A stretch of DNA of 64,000 nucleotides from Eutrophocola sp964490145. GTDB taxonomy: Bacteria > Pseudomonadota > Gammaproteobacteria > Pseudomonadales > Pseudohongiellaceae. Made by a program: the position numbers and the translations under genes. The stretch is from the NCBI GenBank assembly GCA_964490145.1, contig CAZBBS010000002.1, forward strand, positions 12,141 through 76,140, in the 5' to 3' direction. Below are positions 8,222 through 17,059 of this stretch, in pieces. The notes below the pieces were generated by a model. That model was not told the DNA's origin and made no database searches. It worked only from the letters and a program-made list of their open reading frames with translations. Position 1 is the stretch's first letter. Every line of letters begins with the position of its first letter.

Positions 8222-9295
8222 TCAACCTGGTGGTGCCAGCTCTATCTCGAATTCGAGAGTCTGCTGGTTGCGCAGGGTGGTGACAGACACGGTATCGCCG
8301 GGTTCGTGCTGTTCCAGTACGTTGAGCAGGTCATCCGATGTGATGACCTGCTGTCCGTCCACCTCGATGATGACATCTCCCAGAAATACTTCCCCCCGCT
8401 GATTGCGGCGAAATCCCAGCATGCCGGCTGCGGCAGCCGGGGTTCCCTCGACAACCGAATAAACCGGCAGGCCATTGATGCCTTGCTGGCGGGCCCAGCC
8501 GTCCGGTGTGTTGCGGACACCAAGCTGTGGCCGTATTTCCCGGCCATATTGTAGGAGTTGAGGCACGATTTTTTTCACGGTGTTGACCGGAATGGCAAAG
8601 CCGATACCTGAACCATTGCCCGGGTTGATGGTCTGCGAATTGACACCGATAAGCTGGCCAAGAGAATTAAGTAGAGGTCCGCCAGAATTGCCGGGATTGA
8701 TCGCGGCATCGGTCTGGATGACATCACGAATGGTGCGATTGGTCATGGCGTGAATTTCCCGTCCAAGGGCGCTGACTACGCCGACAGTCAGAGTGGTGTC
8801 CAGGCCGAAGGGGTTGCCGATGGCCAGCACTTTCCTGCCGACTTCAAGTTCAGATGAATCGCCGGCAGGCAAGGGGTGGAGCAGCTCAGCGGGGGCTTCA
8901 ATTTTCAGCAGGGCCAGGTCCTTGTCCGGTGCCCGGCCGATAATGGCAGCATCCCAGGACGACTGATCCTGCAGGGTGATGGTGACCCGGTCAGCGCCCT
9001 GGATCACATGGTCATTGGTGACAATCAGGCCTTCATTGTTCCAGACAAAACCCGTGCCTGTGCCCTGGGGAATTTCCTGAACATTCAGGGAGAAAAATCC
9101 CGTGCGGCGCAGGGCACTGTTGGTCACGTAGACAACCGCAGGGCTGGCTTTCTTGAAAATTTCTATGGTATTGGCTTCGTCTTCAGTCTGGAAAGTGAGG
9201 TAATCGGCAGAAATTGCCCGTTGCAAAGGGGCCAGCAGGCCAAAAAGTGTCCAGAGTAAAAAGGATAAAATAGTCATTCCGTTTTTGAATTTCAT
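8222..9295 (-). CDS. DegS/HtrA-family membrane-anchored serine protease, one PDZ domain
   Basis: 357 residues. An N-terminal hydrophobic segment (8-28) is a signal anchor or signal peptide. The trypsin-like domain has H96 (TNDHVIQG), D126 (DKDLALLKI) and S204 (NPGNSGGPLL). One PDZ domain (about 255-350) follows. One PDZ domain and a short anchored N-terminus resemble DegS/AlgW, the stress proteases that cleave the anti-sigma factor RseA/MucA; no sigma-E genes are in the window to confirm this. It is convergent with thrC, with eight bases between the stops. Confidence 0.88.
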   Translation of the reverse strand: MKFKNGMTILSFLLWTLFGLLAPLQRAISADYLTFQTEDEANTIEIFKKASPAVVYVTNSALRRTGFFSLNVQEIPQGTGTGFVWNNEGLIVTNDHVIQGADRVTITLQDQSSWDAAIIGRAPDKDLALLKIEAPAELLHPLPAGDSSELEVGRKVLAIGNPFGLDTTLTVGVVSALGREIHAMTNRTIRDVIQTDAAINPGNSGGPLLNSLGQLIGVNSQTINPGNGSGIGFAIPVNTVKKIVPQLLQYGREIRPQLGVRNTPDGWARQQGINGLPVYSVVEGTPAAAAGMLGFRRNQRGEVFLGDVIIEVDGQQVITSDDLLNVLEQHEPGDTVSVTTLRNQQTLEFEIELAPPG

Positions 9296-9487
9296 GGTCT
9301 AACCTGTCTCAAAGCAACGTAAAAGCCAGCAAGTGTGCACGGGAATTTAGGCAGGGGCAGCCTGGTTAAGTTCCTGGGGAATAAGAATCAGTGCAGCACC
9401 TTTCAGCTAAAATCAGTTAAAAGACAATTCGCCCAGGTGACGTGCCCGGCCGTATTGGATGTACGGCGAGGAGTTTGACCGGCGCTT

Positions 9488-11173
9488 GTGTCCCAGACTA
9501 TAGATATGGACAGTTCTACCAATAATCAACCACCACTCACGCTGGATTCACTCGGGCAAATGTTCACTGATGCCTGTCAGCGCTACAGTGCCCTGACTGC
9601 CTTCAGTTGTGAGGGAGCACGCATAAGCTTCGGTGCCCTGGAGCAACAGAGCAATTGTTTTGCCGCTTGGCTGCTGCGAGAGTCCACGCTTGAACCGGGT
9701 GACCGTGTTGCCATACAACTGCCCAATCTTCTGCAATATCCCATTGTCGCTCTGGGGGTAATCAAGGCAGGGATGGTCATTGTGAATATCAACCCGCTTT
9801 ACACTGCCGGAGAGACCGAGCACCAGTTGCGCGATTCCGGAGCCAGGGCACTGATTGTCCTGGAAGACGTACTCAAGGTGACTGGCCGCATCCTGCCTGG
9901 CAGCGCCGTTGATAGGGTTATTGTCACCGGGGCGGATGACTTGCATCCATGGCATTTGAGAATGGCGTGGCGTCTGCGTCACTTGTTTTCCCGAAACCAG
10001 GCCAGGGACATTCGTTTTTCCGGTAAAACGACGCTGAAGAAAGTGCTCAGGCGTGGCGCTGAGCTGTTAAAGCAGCAGGGCGGGACATATTGCTTGCCTG
10101 ACGAAGACCAGCCGGAAGACGAAGCCCGACTTGGGTTGATTCAATATACCGGAGGAACCACCGGAACGGCGAAGGGCGCGATGCTGACGCACGACAACCT
10201 GATTGCCAACCTCCAGCAGATTGACGATGTCATTGATGCCCGGTTGCCGCCGCCCGGCAGTATCGTGGTCGCGCCTTTACCCTTCTACCACATCTATGCC
10301 TTTACCCTGAATCTGTTGTACTCGGTTTACCGCGGCTATCACTCTGTGCTGGTTCCGGACCCGCGCAATACTGACAGGCTGGTCAAAACGATCAAACGTC
10401 AACCCGTACATGGCCTGGTTGGCGTGAACACCCTGTATCAGGTGCTTTGTAAGCATCCGGAGTTTCAGAAACTGGATTTTTCCCATCTCCAGGTTTGTAC
10501 GTCCGGCGGTATGGCGCTCTCGTTGAGTACAGCCAGGCGCTGGGAAAAACTGACGGGCTGCAAAATACTGGAAGGCTACGGCCTGACAGAAACCTCGCCA
10601 CTGGTGGCCAGTGGGCGCTACCATGATTATCAGGAAGGCAGGATCGGCAAATCCACTCGCTGGACGGATATCCGGATCGTTGATGAGGACGGCAGGGACG
10701 TGGAAACAGGACAGGCCGGTGAAATCCTGGTGCGCGGTCCGCAGGTGATGGTGGGATACTGGCGGCAGCCTGAAGAAACCCGGGCGGTTCTCGAACCGGA
10801 TGGGTGGCTGCACACCGGGGATATTGGATTGCTGGATGCCGACGGATACCTGACCGTGGTTGACCGGATCAAGGACATGATCCTGGTATCCGGCTTCAAT
10901 GTTTATCCGGCTGAAATCGAGGATCATGTGGTGCGGCACCCGGATATTCGGGAAGCTGCCGCCATTGGCATTCCTCACGAGGAAGGGGAGTATGTAAAAC
11001 TATTTGTCATTTCCGATAACCCGGAATTGACCGAGGAAGAAATCATACAGTTTTGCAGGCAGGGCCTGACAGCCTACAAGGTGCCCCGTAAAATCGAATT
11101 CAGGGCGTCTCTGCCGCGCTCCAATGTCGGCAAGGTGCTCAAGCGTCAATTGCGCGAAGACCAGGTGGCCTGA
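9488..11173 (+). CDS. Long-chain fatty acid-CoA ligase (FadD-like AMP-binding enzyme)
   Basis: 561 residues of the adenylate-forming superfamily. The P-loop-like motif is IQYTGGTTGTAKGA, the acyl/adenylate motif is EGYGLTETSPLV, the ATP-binding Asp lies in GWLHTGDIG, and the hinge and catalytic Lys region is VDRIKDMILVSGFNVYP ... SNVGKVLKR. Length and motifs match FadD, which activates fatty acids for beta-oxidation. The start is GTG at 9488; an ATG at 9506 is possible. Substrate length cannot be read from the sequence, so no symbol is assigned. recJ begins 20 bases later. Confidence 0.88.
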   Translation: MSQTIDMDSSTNNQPPLTLDSLGQMFTDACQRYSALTAFSCEGARISFGALEQQSNCFAAWLLRESTLEPGDRVAIQLPNLLQYPIVALGVIKAGMVIVNINPLYTAGETEHQLRDSGARALIVLEDVLKVTGRILPGSAVDRVIVTGADDLHPWHLRMAWRLRHLFSRNQARDIRFSGKTTLKKVLRRGAELLKQQGGTYCLPDEDQPEDEARLGLIQYTGGTTGTAKGAMLTHDNLIANLQQIDDVIDARLPPPGSIVVAPLPFYHIYAFTLNLLYSVYRGYHSVLVPDPRNTDRLVKTIKRQPVHGLVGVNTLYQVLCKHPEFQKLDFSHLQVCTSGGMALSLSTARRWEKLTGCKILEGYGLTETSPLVASGRYHDYQEGRIGKSTRWTDIRIVDEDGRDVETGQAGEILVRGPQVMVGYWRQPEETRAVLEPDGWLHTGDIGLLDADGYLTVVDRIKDMILVSGFNVYPAEIEDHVVRHPDIREAAAIGIPHEEGEYVKLFVISDNPELTEEEIIQFCRQGLTAYKVPRKIEFRASLPRSNVGKVLKRQLREDQVA

Positions 11174-11193
11174 ATTTTCCGGAAGTAGTCACG

Positions 11194-12927
11194 ATGGAAG
11201 TACTGGAAAGAATCGCAGAAGTTGACTCACAACTGGATGACACCCTGCATCCGGTGTTGAGGCGTGTTTATGCCACCCGCGGCATAGTGCGTCATGAAGA
11301 ACTCAATCTTGAACTTGCAGGCTTGCTGCCGCCGGACCAGTTGAAAAACTGCCGGGAGGCAGCGCAGGCGCTGTTCGAATCCATGCAGGATGAGCAGCAT
11401 GTTCTGGTGGTTGGGGATTTTGATGCGGATGGTGCAACCAGCTGCGCCCTGTTTATCTCCTGTATGAAAGCCATGGGTTACGGGAAAGTAAGCTTCCTTG
11501 TTCCAAACCGGTTTGAGTATGGCTATGGCCTGACACCTGAAATTGTTGAGGTTGCCAGGCAGCAGAATCCGGACCTGATTGTTACCGTGGACAATGGCAT
11601 CGCCAGCCATGAAGGCGTGCTGGCGGCAGCCAGGGCAGGAATACGCGTGCTGGTCACCGACCATCACCTGCCGGGAGATACACTTCCTGAGGCGGCCTGC
11701 ATATTGAATCCCAATCAGCCGGGATGCCCATTTCCCAGCAAGGCCCTGGCGGGTGTCGGCGTGGTGTTTTACCTGATGTCGGCACTGCGATCCTGTCTGC
11801 GCGAAGCAGACTGGTTCGAGCGACAGGCCATCCCTGTGCCCAACCTGGCAGGTTTTCTCGATCTCGTGGCACTCGGCACGGTCGCCGATGTCGTGCCCCT
11901 GGATCAGAATAATCGCCGCCTGGTGAAACACGGGCTTGGGATTATCAAAAGCGGCCGCGGGCGACCGGGAATTCGCGCCCTGCTGGAGGTGGCCGGGCGC
12001 AACCCGGCAAGTGTGGTTGCCAGTGATCTGGCCTTTGCCGCCGGACCCAGGCTCAATGCTGCCGGCCGGTTGGATGACATGTCGTTGGGGATAGCCTGCC
12101 TGCTGGAAGATGATCCTGGCAAGGCCAGGCAAATGGCTATCAGGCTGGATGAACTTAATCGTGACCGTCGCCAGATTGAGCAGGATATGCAAACAGAAGC
12201 GCTGGACGTTCTCAGCCACCTGGATGTCAGTGATGCCGATCTGCTGGGGATCTGTCTTTATGAAGCTGGCTGGCATCAGGGCGTGATCGGAATTCTGGCC
12301 TCCCGGATCAAGGAGCGGTACCACCGGCCAAGCATTGTGTTTGCTGATGCGGGGGTGGATGAAAAAGGCGAGGCGATCATCAAGGGATCGGCACGGTCCA
12401 TAGAGGGGATTCATATTCGTGACGTGCTGGATGCGCTGGCAACCCGGTACCCGACATTGCTGCAAAAATTTGGTGGCCATGCCATGGCCGCCGGACTGTC
12501 CATCAGGCAGGCAGATTTTGCCGCCTTTGCAGCTGCCTTCGAGGAAATCCTTGGCAGCGCAGTGGATCCGGAGGACCTGCAAAAGGTCACCTGGGTGGAT
12601 GGCGAGCTGACCCCGGAGTGCTTTTCCCTGGATTTTGCCAGCCTCCTGCGTGAGGGCGGTCCCTGGGGGCAGCATTTCCCGGAGCCGTTGTTCACGGGTA
12701 ATTTTGAGGTTCTCAGTAGCCGGGTTGTCGGTGAAAAACACCTGAAACTGACACTTCAGCCGTCTGGCAGCCAGGCCCTGATTGACGCCATCGCCTTTAA
12801 TGTGGAACCGGCGCTGTTGCAGGCCAGACTAAACGACGTTGAGCTGGCTTACCGGCTGGATGTGAATGAGTTTCGAGGCCAGGTCAATCCCCAGCTCATG
12901 GTGGATCAGATTCTGGCATACCGCTAG
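11194..12927 (+). CDS. recJ: Single-stranded-DNA-specific 5'-3' exonuclease RecJ
   Basis: 577 residues, full length. The DHH domain has VGDFDADGATSCALF (motif I), the Asp in TVDNGIAS and the signature LVTDHHLPGD. The DHHA1 domain has ASRIKERYHRPSIVF and KFGGHAMAAG. RecJ degrades 5' single-stranded tails in recombinational repair and mismatch repair. It follows the acyl-CoA ligase closely and ends at a strong bidirectional terminator. Confidence 0.97.
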   Translation: MEVLERIAEVDSQLDDTLHPVLRRVYATRGIVRHEELNLELAGLLPPDQLKNCREAAQALFESMQDEQHVLVVGDFDADGATSCALFISCMKAMGYGKVSFLVPNRFEYGYGLTPEIVEVARQQNPDLIVTVDNGIASHEGVLAAARAGIRVLVTDHHLPGDTLPEAACILNPNQPGCPFPSKALAGVGVVFYLMSALRSCLREADWFERQAIPVPNLAGFLDLVALGTVADVVPLDQNNRRLVKHGLGIIKSGRGRPGIRALLEVAGRNPASVVASDLAFAAGPRLNAAGRLDDMSLGIACLLEDDPGKARQMAIRLDELNRDRRQIEQDMQTEALDVLSHLDVSDADLLGICLYEAGWHQGVIGILASRIKERYHRPSIVFADAGVDEKGEAIIKGSARSIEGIHIRDVLDALATRYPTLLQKFGGHAMAAGLSIRQADFAAFAAAFEEILGSAVDPEDLQKVTWVDGELTPECFSLDFASLLREGGPWGQHFPEPLFTGNFEVLSSRVVGEKHLKLTLQPSGSQALIDAIAFNVEPALLQARLNDVELAYRLDVNEFRGQVNPQLMVDQILAYR

Positions 12928-12956
12928 CGTACTGGCAGTCTCTTCTGTACAGACAT

Positions 12957-12986
12957 AAAAAAACCCGGCCATTGGCCGGGTTTTTT
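12957..12986. terminator. Bidirectional rho-independent terminator between recJ and the cytochrome gene
   Basis: A stem CCCGGCC-ATT-GGCCGGG with an A-run before it and a T-run after it, placed between two converging genes, so it can end transcription from both sides. Confidence 0.92.
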
Positions 12987-13005
12987 GTATTAATGTCGCT
13001 TTGGC

Positions 13006-13344
13006 TTATTTGGCCAGAGACTTGATATAGGCAGCGACGTCTTCCATGGCCTGGTCATTAGGCAGGGTCATGGCCATCGGGGCCATCTGCATACCGAAAG
13101 TGTCTTTCGGGTTGGTGCCGCGAACGCCGTTCTTGAAGTTCTGCAGCTGACGGATGACGTACCACTCTTCCTGGCCAGCCAGGGAAGGGGCATTCAGTGC
13201 TTCCATACCTTCACCGTTGGCACCGTGACAGGCGCCGCAAGTGGCGTAAAAGGCTTTGCCGCGCTCGGCATCGCCGGCAGCAAATGCGCCGTTGGCAAAC
13301 AGAGAAACAAGTGCAGCAAAGGCAAGTGTTGCTTTCAACTTCAT
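13006..13344 (-). CDS. Small periplasmic cytochrome c (c5-like)
   Basis: 112 residues with a signal peptide (1-22, ending GAFA) and one haem motif C36-G-A-C39-H40, followed by GANGEG. Distal Met candidates lie in FGMQMAPMAM, and the C-terminal helix MEDVAAYIKSL is typical of class I cytochromes c. It is likely a soluble electron carrier to a terminal oxidase. It would need the Ccm system encoded about 1 kb away, which is on the other strand. Confidence 0.93.
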   Translation of the reverse strand: MKLKATLAFAALVSLFANGAFAAGDAERGKAFYATCGACHGANGEGMEALNAPSLAGQEEWYVIRQLQNFKNGVRGTNPKDTFGMQMAPMAMTLPNDQAMEDVAAYIKSLAK

Positions 13345-13613
13345 GGGGTTACTCCTGTTATTTCGTACTGGATATTAAAAATCTGGGTTACTGAACATCA
13401 GCTGAACTGGTTTTTGAAACGCGCACCACCAAATGCGGGTGTCCCGGGGGGAGTTTGCTTTCTAATTTATCTCAGGCTGCCTGAACGGGGCGCGATTATA
13501 GCAACATTGGGTCAAATTAAAAGGGAATGTTTCCCGACGATCCCCATGTTTTTCCTAGAGAAATGGGGCTGTGCCTAGTAATATTTGCGCTTTTTAGTTG
13601 TAGGGAAAAAGGC

Positions 13614-14183
13614 ATGACAATCAAGTCGGATAAATGGATCAGGCGCATGGTCGAAGAGCAGGGCATGCTGGATCCGTTCGAGCCTGGTCAGGTTCGGCAG
13701 GTGGATGGCAACAAGGTGATTTCCTATGGAACCTCCAGCTATGGCTATGATGTACGCTGTGCCCGCGAATTCAAGATTTTTACCAATGTGCACACCTCCA
13801 GCGTGGTGGATCCGAAAAACTTCGATGAAACCAGCTTTGTCAGTATCGAAGAGGATTACTGTGTTATCCCGCCAAACTCCTTTGCCCTGGCCAGAACCGT
13901 GGAGTATTTCCGGATTCCCAAGAATGTCCTGACAGTCTGCCTGGGCAAGTCCACCTATGCCCGCTGCGGCATCATCGTCAATGTCACGCCCCTGGAACCG
14001 GAGTGGGAGGGGCATGTCACCCTGGAGTTTTCCAATACCACGCCTCTGCCGGCAAAAATCTATGCCAATGAAGGGGTGGCGCAGATGCTGTTTTTCGAGT
14101 CAGACGAGCAGTGCGATGTGACCTACAAGGATCGCAGCGGTAAATACATGGGGCAGACCGGCGTGACACCGCCGAAGTCCTGA
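13614..14183 (+). CDS. dcd: dCTP deaminase
   Basis: 189 residues from the ATG at 13614, beginning MTIKSDKWIRRM, matching Dcd. It deaminates dCTP to dUTP for thymidylate synthesis. Family motifs are SYGTSSYGYDVRCA, the catalytic region GKSTYARCGIIVNVTPLEPEWEGHVT (read in parts) and the C-terminal YMGQTGVTPP. An upstream in-frame ATG at 13527 would add 29 unrelated residues and is rejected. Confidence 0.97.
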   Translation: MTIKSDKWIRRMVEEQGMLDPFEPGQVRQVDGNKVISYGTSSYGYDVRCAREFKIFTNVHTSSVVDPKNFDETSFVSIEEDYCVIPPNSFALARTVEYFRIPKNVLTVCLGKSTYARCGIIVNVTPLEPEWEGHVTLEFSNTTPLPAKIYANEGVAQMLFFESDEQCDVTYKDRSGKYMGQTGVTPPKS

Positions 14184-14300
14184 GGCTTGCCACATTCTTT
14201 CCGCAAGGTTTTCCCAATATCCCATTGATAACGCTGTATAATCCTCACTCCTGAAAATACCGGGATTTTCGGGAGTACCGGGAAACCATTCTGCACACAC

Positions 14301-14933
14301 ATGCTTGAAGCCAGAAACCTATTTTGCGAACGGGATGACCGGGTGCTGTTCCAGCACCTGGATTTCACTGTGTCTGCGGGGCAGGTTGTGCAGATTCAGG
14401 GTTCTAACGGCAGCGGCAAAACCACACTGCTCAGGATCATCTGCGGCCTCAATGGTGACTATGACGGCGAGCTGCTGTGGCAGGGCCAAAACCTGGACAG
14501 GGTTCGCTCTGATTTCCTGGCAAAGGTTTTCTACCTGGGGCATGCGCCTGCGATCAACAAGACCCTGAGTCCTCTCGAGAATCTGCGCTGGTTCTGTGCC
14601 TCGCGCGGGCAGGGTGATCCTGCGGATATCCCGGCGGCCCTGGCCTCAATGGGCCTGAAGGGCTACGACGATATTCCCTGTTACATGCTGTCTGCCGGTC
14701 AGCAGCGTCGGGTCAGCCTGGCACGACTGAAACTGACCTCGGCAAAACTCTGGATTCTGGATGAGCCTTTCACCGCCCTGGACAGGAAAGGCGTGAGCCA
14801 TCTGGAAACGCTACTCTCGGATTTTGTGACAGAGGGTGGTTCCCTGATGCTGACCACCCACCATCACCTGCAAATGCATTGCCCGGTGGATAGTATCGAC
14901 CTGGATGCGGTCAAACAGGGCAGGGCTGCCTGA
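14301..14933 (+). CDS. ccmA: Cytochrome c biogenesis ABC transporter ATP-binding protein CcmA
   Basis: 210 residues. Walker A GSNGSGKTTLL, signature LSAGQQRR and Walker B LWILDEPF are present. CcmA drives release of the haem-loaded chaperone CcmE from the CcmBC complex. It is the first gene of a nine-gene ccm operon, and its stop overlaps the ccmB start by one base (TGATG). Confidence 0.97.
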   Translation: MLEARNLFCERDDRVLFQHLDFTVSAGQVVQIQGSNGSGKTTLLRIICGLNGDYDGELLWQGQNLDRVRSDFLAKVFYLGHAPAINKTLSPLENLRWFCASRGQGDPADIPAALASMGLKGYDDIPCYMLSAGQQRRVSLARLKLTSAKLWILDEPFTALDRKGVSHLETLLSDFVTEGGSLMLTTHHHLQMHCPVDSIDLDAVKQGRAA

Positions 14934-15619
14934 TGCGCGAGTCGATGAGCCTGGGCCAGGCCATTGGTGCCACCATACGTCGTGAACTGCTGTTAGCGGT
15001 CAGAAATCCGGGCGATGTTATCAACCCGCTGATTTTCTTTGTCATCGCCGTCACCCTGTTCCCACTGGGCGGGGGCGTGGACGATGAATACCTGAGTTCC
15101 ATAGCCCCTGGCGTAATCTGGGTAACGGCCCTGTTGGCCGTGATGCTGTCCATGGACTCCCTGTTTCGCGCGGATTATGAAGACGGTTCCCTGGAGCAGT
15201 TGCTGATGAGTCCGCAGCCACTGTTTTTCCTGGTACTGGGCAAGGTATTCAGCCATTGGCTGGTGGCCTGCCTGCCCATTATCCTGCTCGCACCGGTCAT
15301 GGCCCTGATGCTGAAACTGCCGGTTGCCGGCATCGGAGCCTTGCTGGTCAGCCTGTGTCTGGGCACACCGATTCTGACGCTGATCGGGGCCATCGGCATG
15401 GCGTTGACGGTGGGCCTGTCCAGAAGTGGTTTGCTGCTGGCTGTGTTAATATTGCCCCTTTATGTCCCGGTGCTGGTGTTTGGCACCGGGGTCGTGGATG
15501 CCGCCATCAACAACGTGGCGTATTCGGGACTGCTGGCGCTGCTTGGTGCCATGCTGGCCCTGGCAGTGAGCCTTTCTCCCCTGGCAATCGTGGCAGCCTT
15601 GCGCATCAGTGTGAACTAG
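14933..15619 (+). CDS. ccmB: Haem exporter membrane protein CcmB
   Basis: 228 residues with about six hydrophobic segments, the permease subunit paired with CcmA. The sequence VTLFPLGGG and ALLAVMLSMDSLFRADYEDG are typical of CcmB. It starts within the ccmA stop codon, implying translational coupling. Confidence 0.97.
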   Translation: MRESMSLGQAIGATIRRELLLAVRNPGDVINPLIFFVIAVTLFPLGGGVDDEYLSSIAPGVIWVTALLAVMLSMDSLFRADYEDGSLEQLLMSPQPLFFLVLGKVFSHWLVACLPIILLAPVMALMLKLPVAGIGALLVSLCLGTPILTLIGAIGMALTVGLSRSGLLLAVLILPLYVPVLVFGTGVVDAAINNVAYSGLLALLGAMLALAVSLSPLAIVAALRISVN

Positions 15620-15646
15620 GCATCAGGCAACAGGTATTAAATAGCA

Positions 15647-16399
15647 ATGTGGCAATGGTTATACAAACTCGGCTCTCCCAAATGGTTCTATGAACTGGGC
15701 GAGCGCATGCTGCCCTGGCTCTGGAGAATCACCCTGTTTCTGCTGGCAGTCGGTGTGGTTTGGGGGCTGGGTTATGCGCCACCTGATTACCAGATGGGCG
15801 ACAACTACCGGATCATTTACCTGCATGTCCCTTCAGCGGGTCTTATGAAAGGGTGCTTCTACATGATGGCCCTTTGCAGTGCTGCTGTCCTGATCTGGAA
15901 AGTGAAGATGGCGGATATCGTTGCCAAGGCCATCGCGCCTATTGGTGCCATGGCCACCCTGCTGATGCTCGCCAGTGGGTCCCTGTGGGGCATCCCCACC
16001 TGGGGTACCTGGTGGATTTGGGATGCCAGGCTGACCTCGTCCCTGCTGCAGTTTTTTATCTACATGGGCATTATCGTGCTGCGTTCGGCTTTTGACTCCC
16101 AGGATTCTGCAGCACGGGCCTGCGCTGTCCTGACCCTGGTGGGCGTGGTGAACATCCCGATCATCGAATATTCCGTGGAGTGGTGGAACACCCTGCATCA
16201 GGGCGCCAGTTCACTGGGTATGCGTGATGCCTCCGCCAATCCCCCTGAAATCTGGATTCCGGCTTTTTTCACCGGCTTTGGTTTTATCGGTCTGTTCTTC
16301 ATCGGCCTGATCCTGCGCAGCCAGAATGAAATTTTATTCCGTGAACGACGTACCCAGTGGGTGAAGGAGATCATCAAGCGGGAGGCAAGCCATGCCTGA
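15647..16399 (+). CDS. ccmC: Haem lyase subunit CcmC
   Basis: 250 residues, six membrane segments. The tryptophan-rich periplasmic loop reads WGIPTWGTWWIWDARLTS, the WWD haem-handling motif, flanked by conserved His residues (ILHV-like YLHVPSA, and NTLHQGASS). CcmC loads haem onto CcmE. It overlaps ccmD by eight bases. Confidence 0.97.
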   Translation: MWQWLYKLGSPKWFYELGERMLPWLWRITLFLLAVGVVWGLGYAPPDYQMGDNYRIIYLHVPSAGLMKGCFYMMALCSAAVLIWKVKMADIVAKAIAPIGAMATLLMLASGSLWGIPTWGTWWIWDARLTSSLLQFFIYMGIIVLRSAFDSQDSAARACAVLTLVGVVNIPIIEYSVEWWNTLHQGASSLGMRDASANPPEIWIPAFFTGFGFIGLFFIGLILRSQNEILFRERRTQWVKEIIKREASHA

Positions 16400-16604
16400 C
16401 TTCCAGTTTGAGAGCTTTGCCGATTTTCTGGGCATGGGTGGCTACGCCATCTATGTCTGGCCGGTTTATATATTGTTTATCCTGTTTGTCGTTATCACCG
16501 TGGTGCCTCCCATGCTGGGTCGCAAAAAACTGCTCAGGCAGCTCCGGGCCAGACTGGCACGCCAGGACGTTGAGGCCGGGGATGATAGCGAGGGGAATAT
16601 CTGA
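16392..16604 (+). CDS. ccmD: Haem exporter accessory protein CcmD
   Basis: 70 residues with one central membrane helix (about 22-40) and a basic C-terminal stretch (RKKLLRQLRARLARQ). CcmD is a small adaptor that helps release holo-CcmE from CcmABC. The N-terminal GMGGYAIYVWPVY matches the family. It overlaps ccmC and ends at the ccmE start. Confidence 0.95.
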   Translation: MPDFQFESFADFLGMGGYAIYVWPVYILFILFVVITVVPPMLGRKKLLRQLRARLARQDVEAGDDSEGNI

Positions 16605-17059
16605 TGCTTGCACACCGTAAACAAAAACTCGCCATTGTCATGTTCATCATCTTTGGTACTGCCGTAGCTGTGGGACTGGTCCTGGTTGCGCTCGAAGAGG
16701 GCATCAATGTGTTCTATACACCCACTGAAGTTTCGGCAGGGGACGTCCCAGCCGGTCAGAACTTCCGGGTCGGCGGCATGGTCAAGACCGGCAGTCTGAA
16801 AACCGAAGGCCTGGACGGTGCCGAGGTGAATTTCATCACCACGGATTTCTGCAACGATGTGGTGGTCAGTTATTCCGGTCCTCTGCCTGACCTGTTTCGT
16901 GAAGGGCAGGGTGTGGTAGCCGATGGTTTTATTGATGAGGCCGGTATTTTCAGGGCCAATCAGATTCTGGCCAAGCATGATGAAAATTACATGTCAGCGG
17001 AAGTGAAGGCCTCACTGGATGCTGCAGAAGGTCAAGATGCGGAGGTATGCAGACAGTGA
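16604..17059 (+). CDS. ccmE: Periplasmic haem chaperone CcmE
   Basis: 151 residues: an N-terminal anchor helix (10-30), an OB-fold domain with RVGGMV, and the covalent haem-binding H125 in AKHDENYM, where most relatives have AKHDENYTP. CcmE carries haem from CcmC to CcmF. It overlaps ccmF by 13 bases. Confidence 0.97.
   Translation: MLAHRKQKLAIVMFIIFGTAVAVGLVLVALEEGINVFYTPTEVSAGDVPAGQNFRVGGMVKTGSLKTEGLDGAEVNFITTDFCNDVVVSYSGPLPDLFREGQGVVADGFIDEAGIFRANQILAKHDENYMSAEVKASLDAAEGQDAEVCRQ

Noticed and set aside
11227..12741. 504-residue ORF antisense to recJ
   Set aside because: It lies fully within recJ on the opposite strand, is His/Gln-rich without known domains and has no promoter; a shadow of GC-rich codon use.
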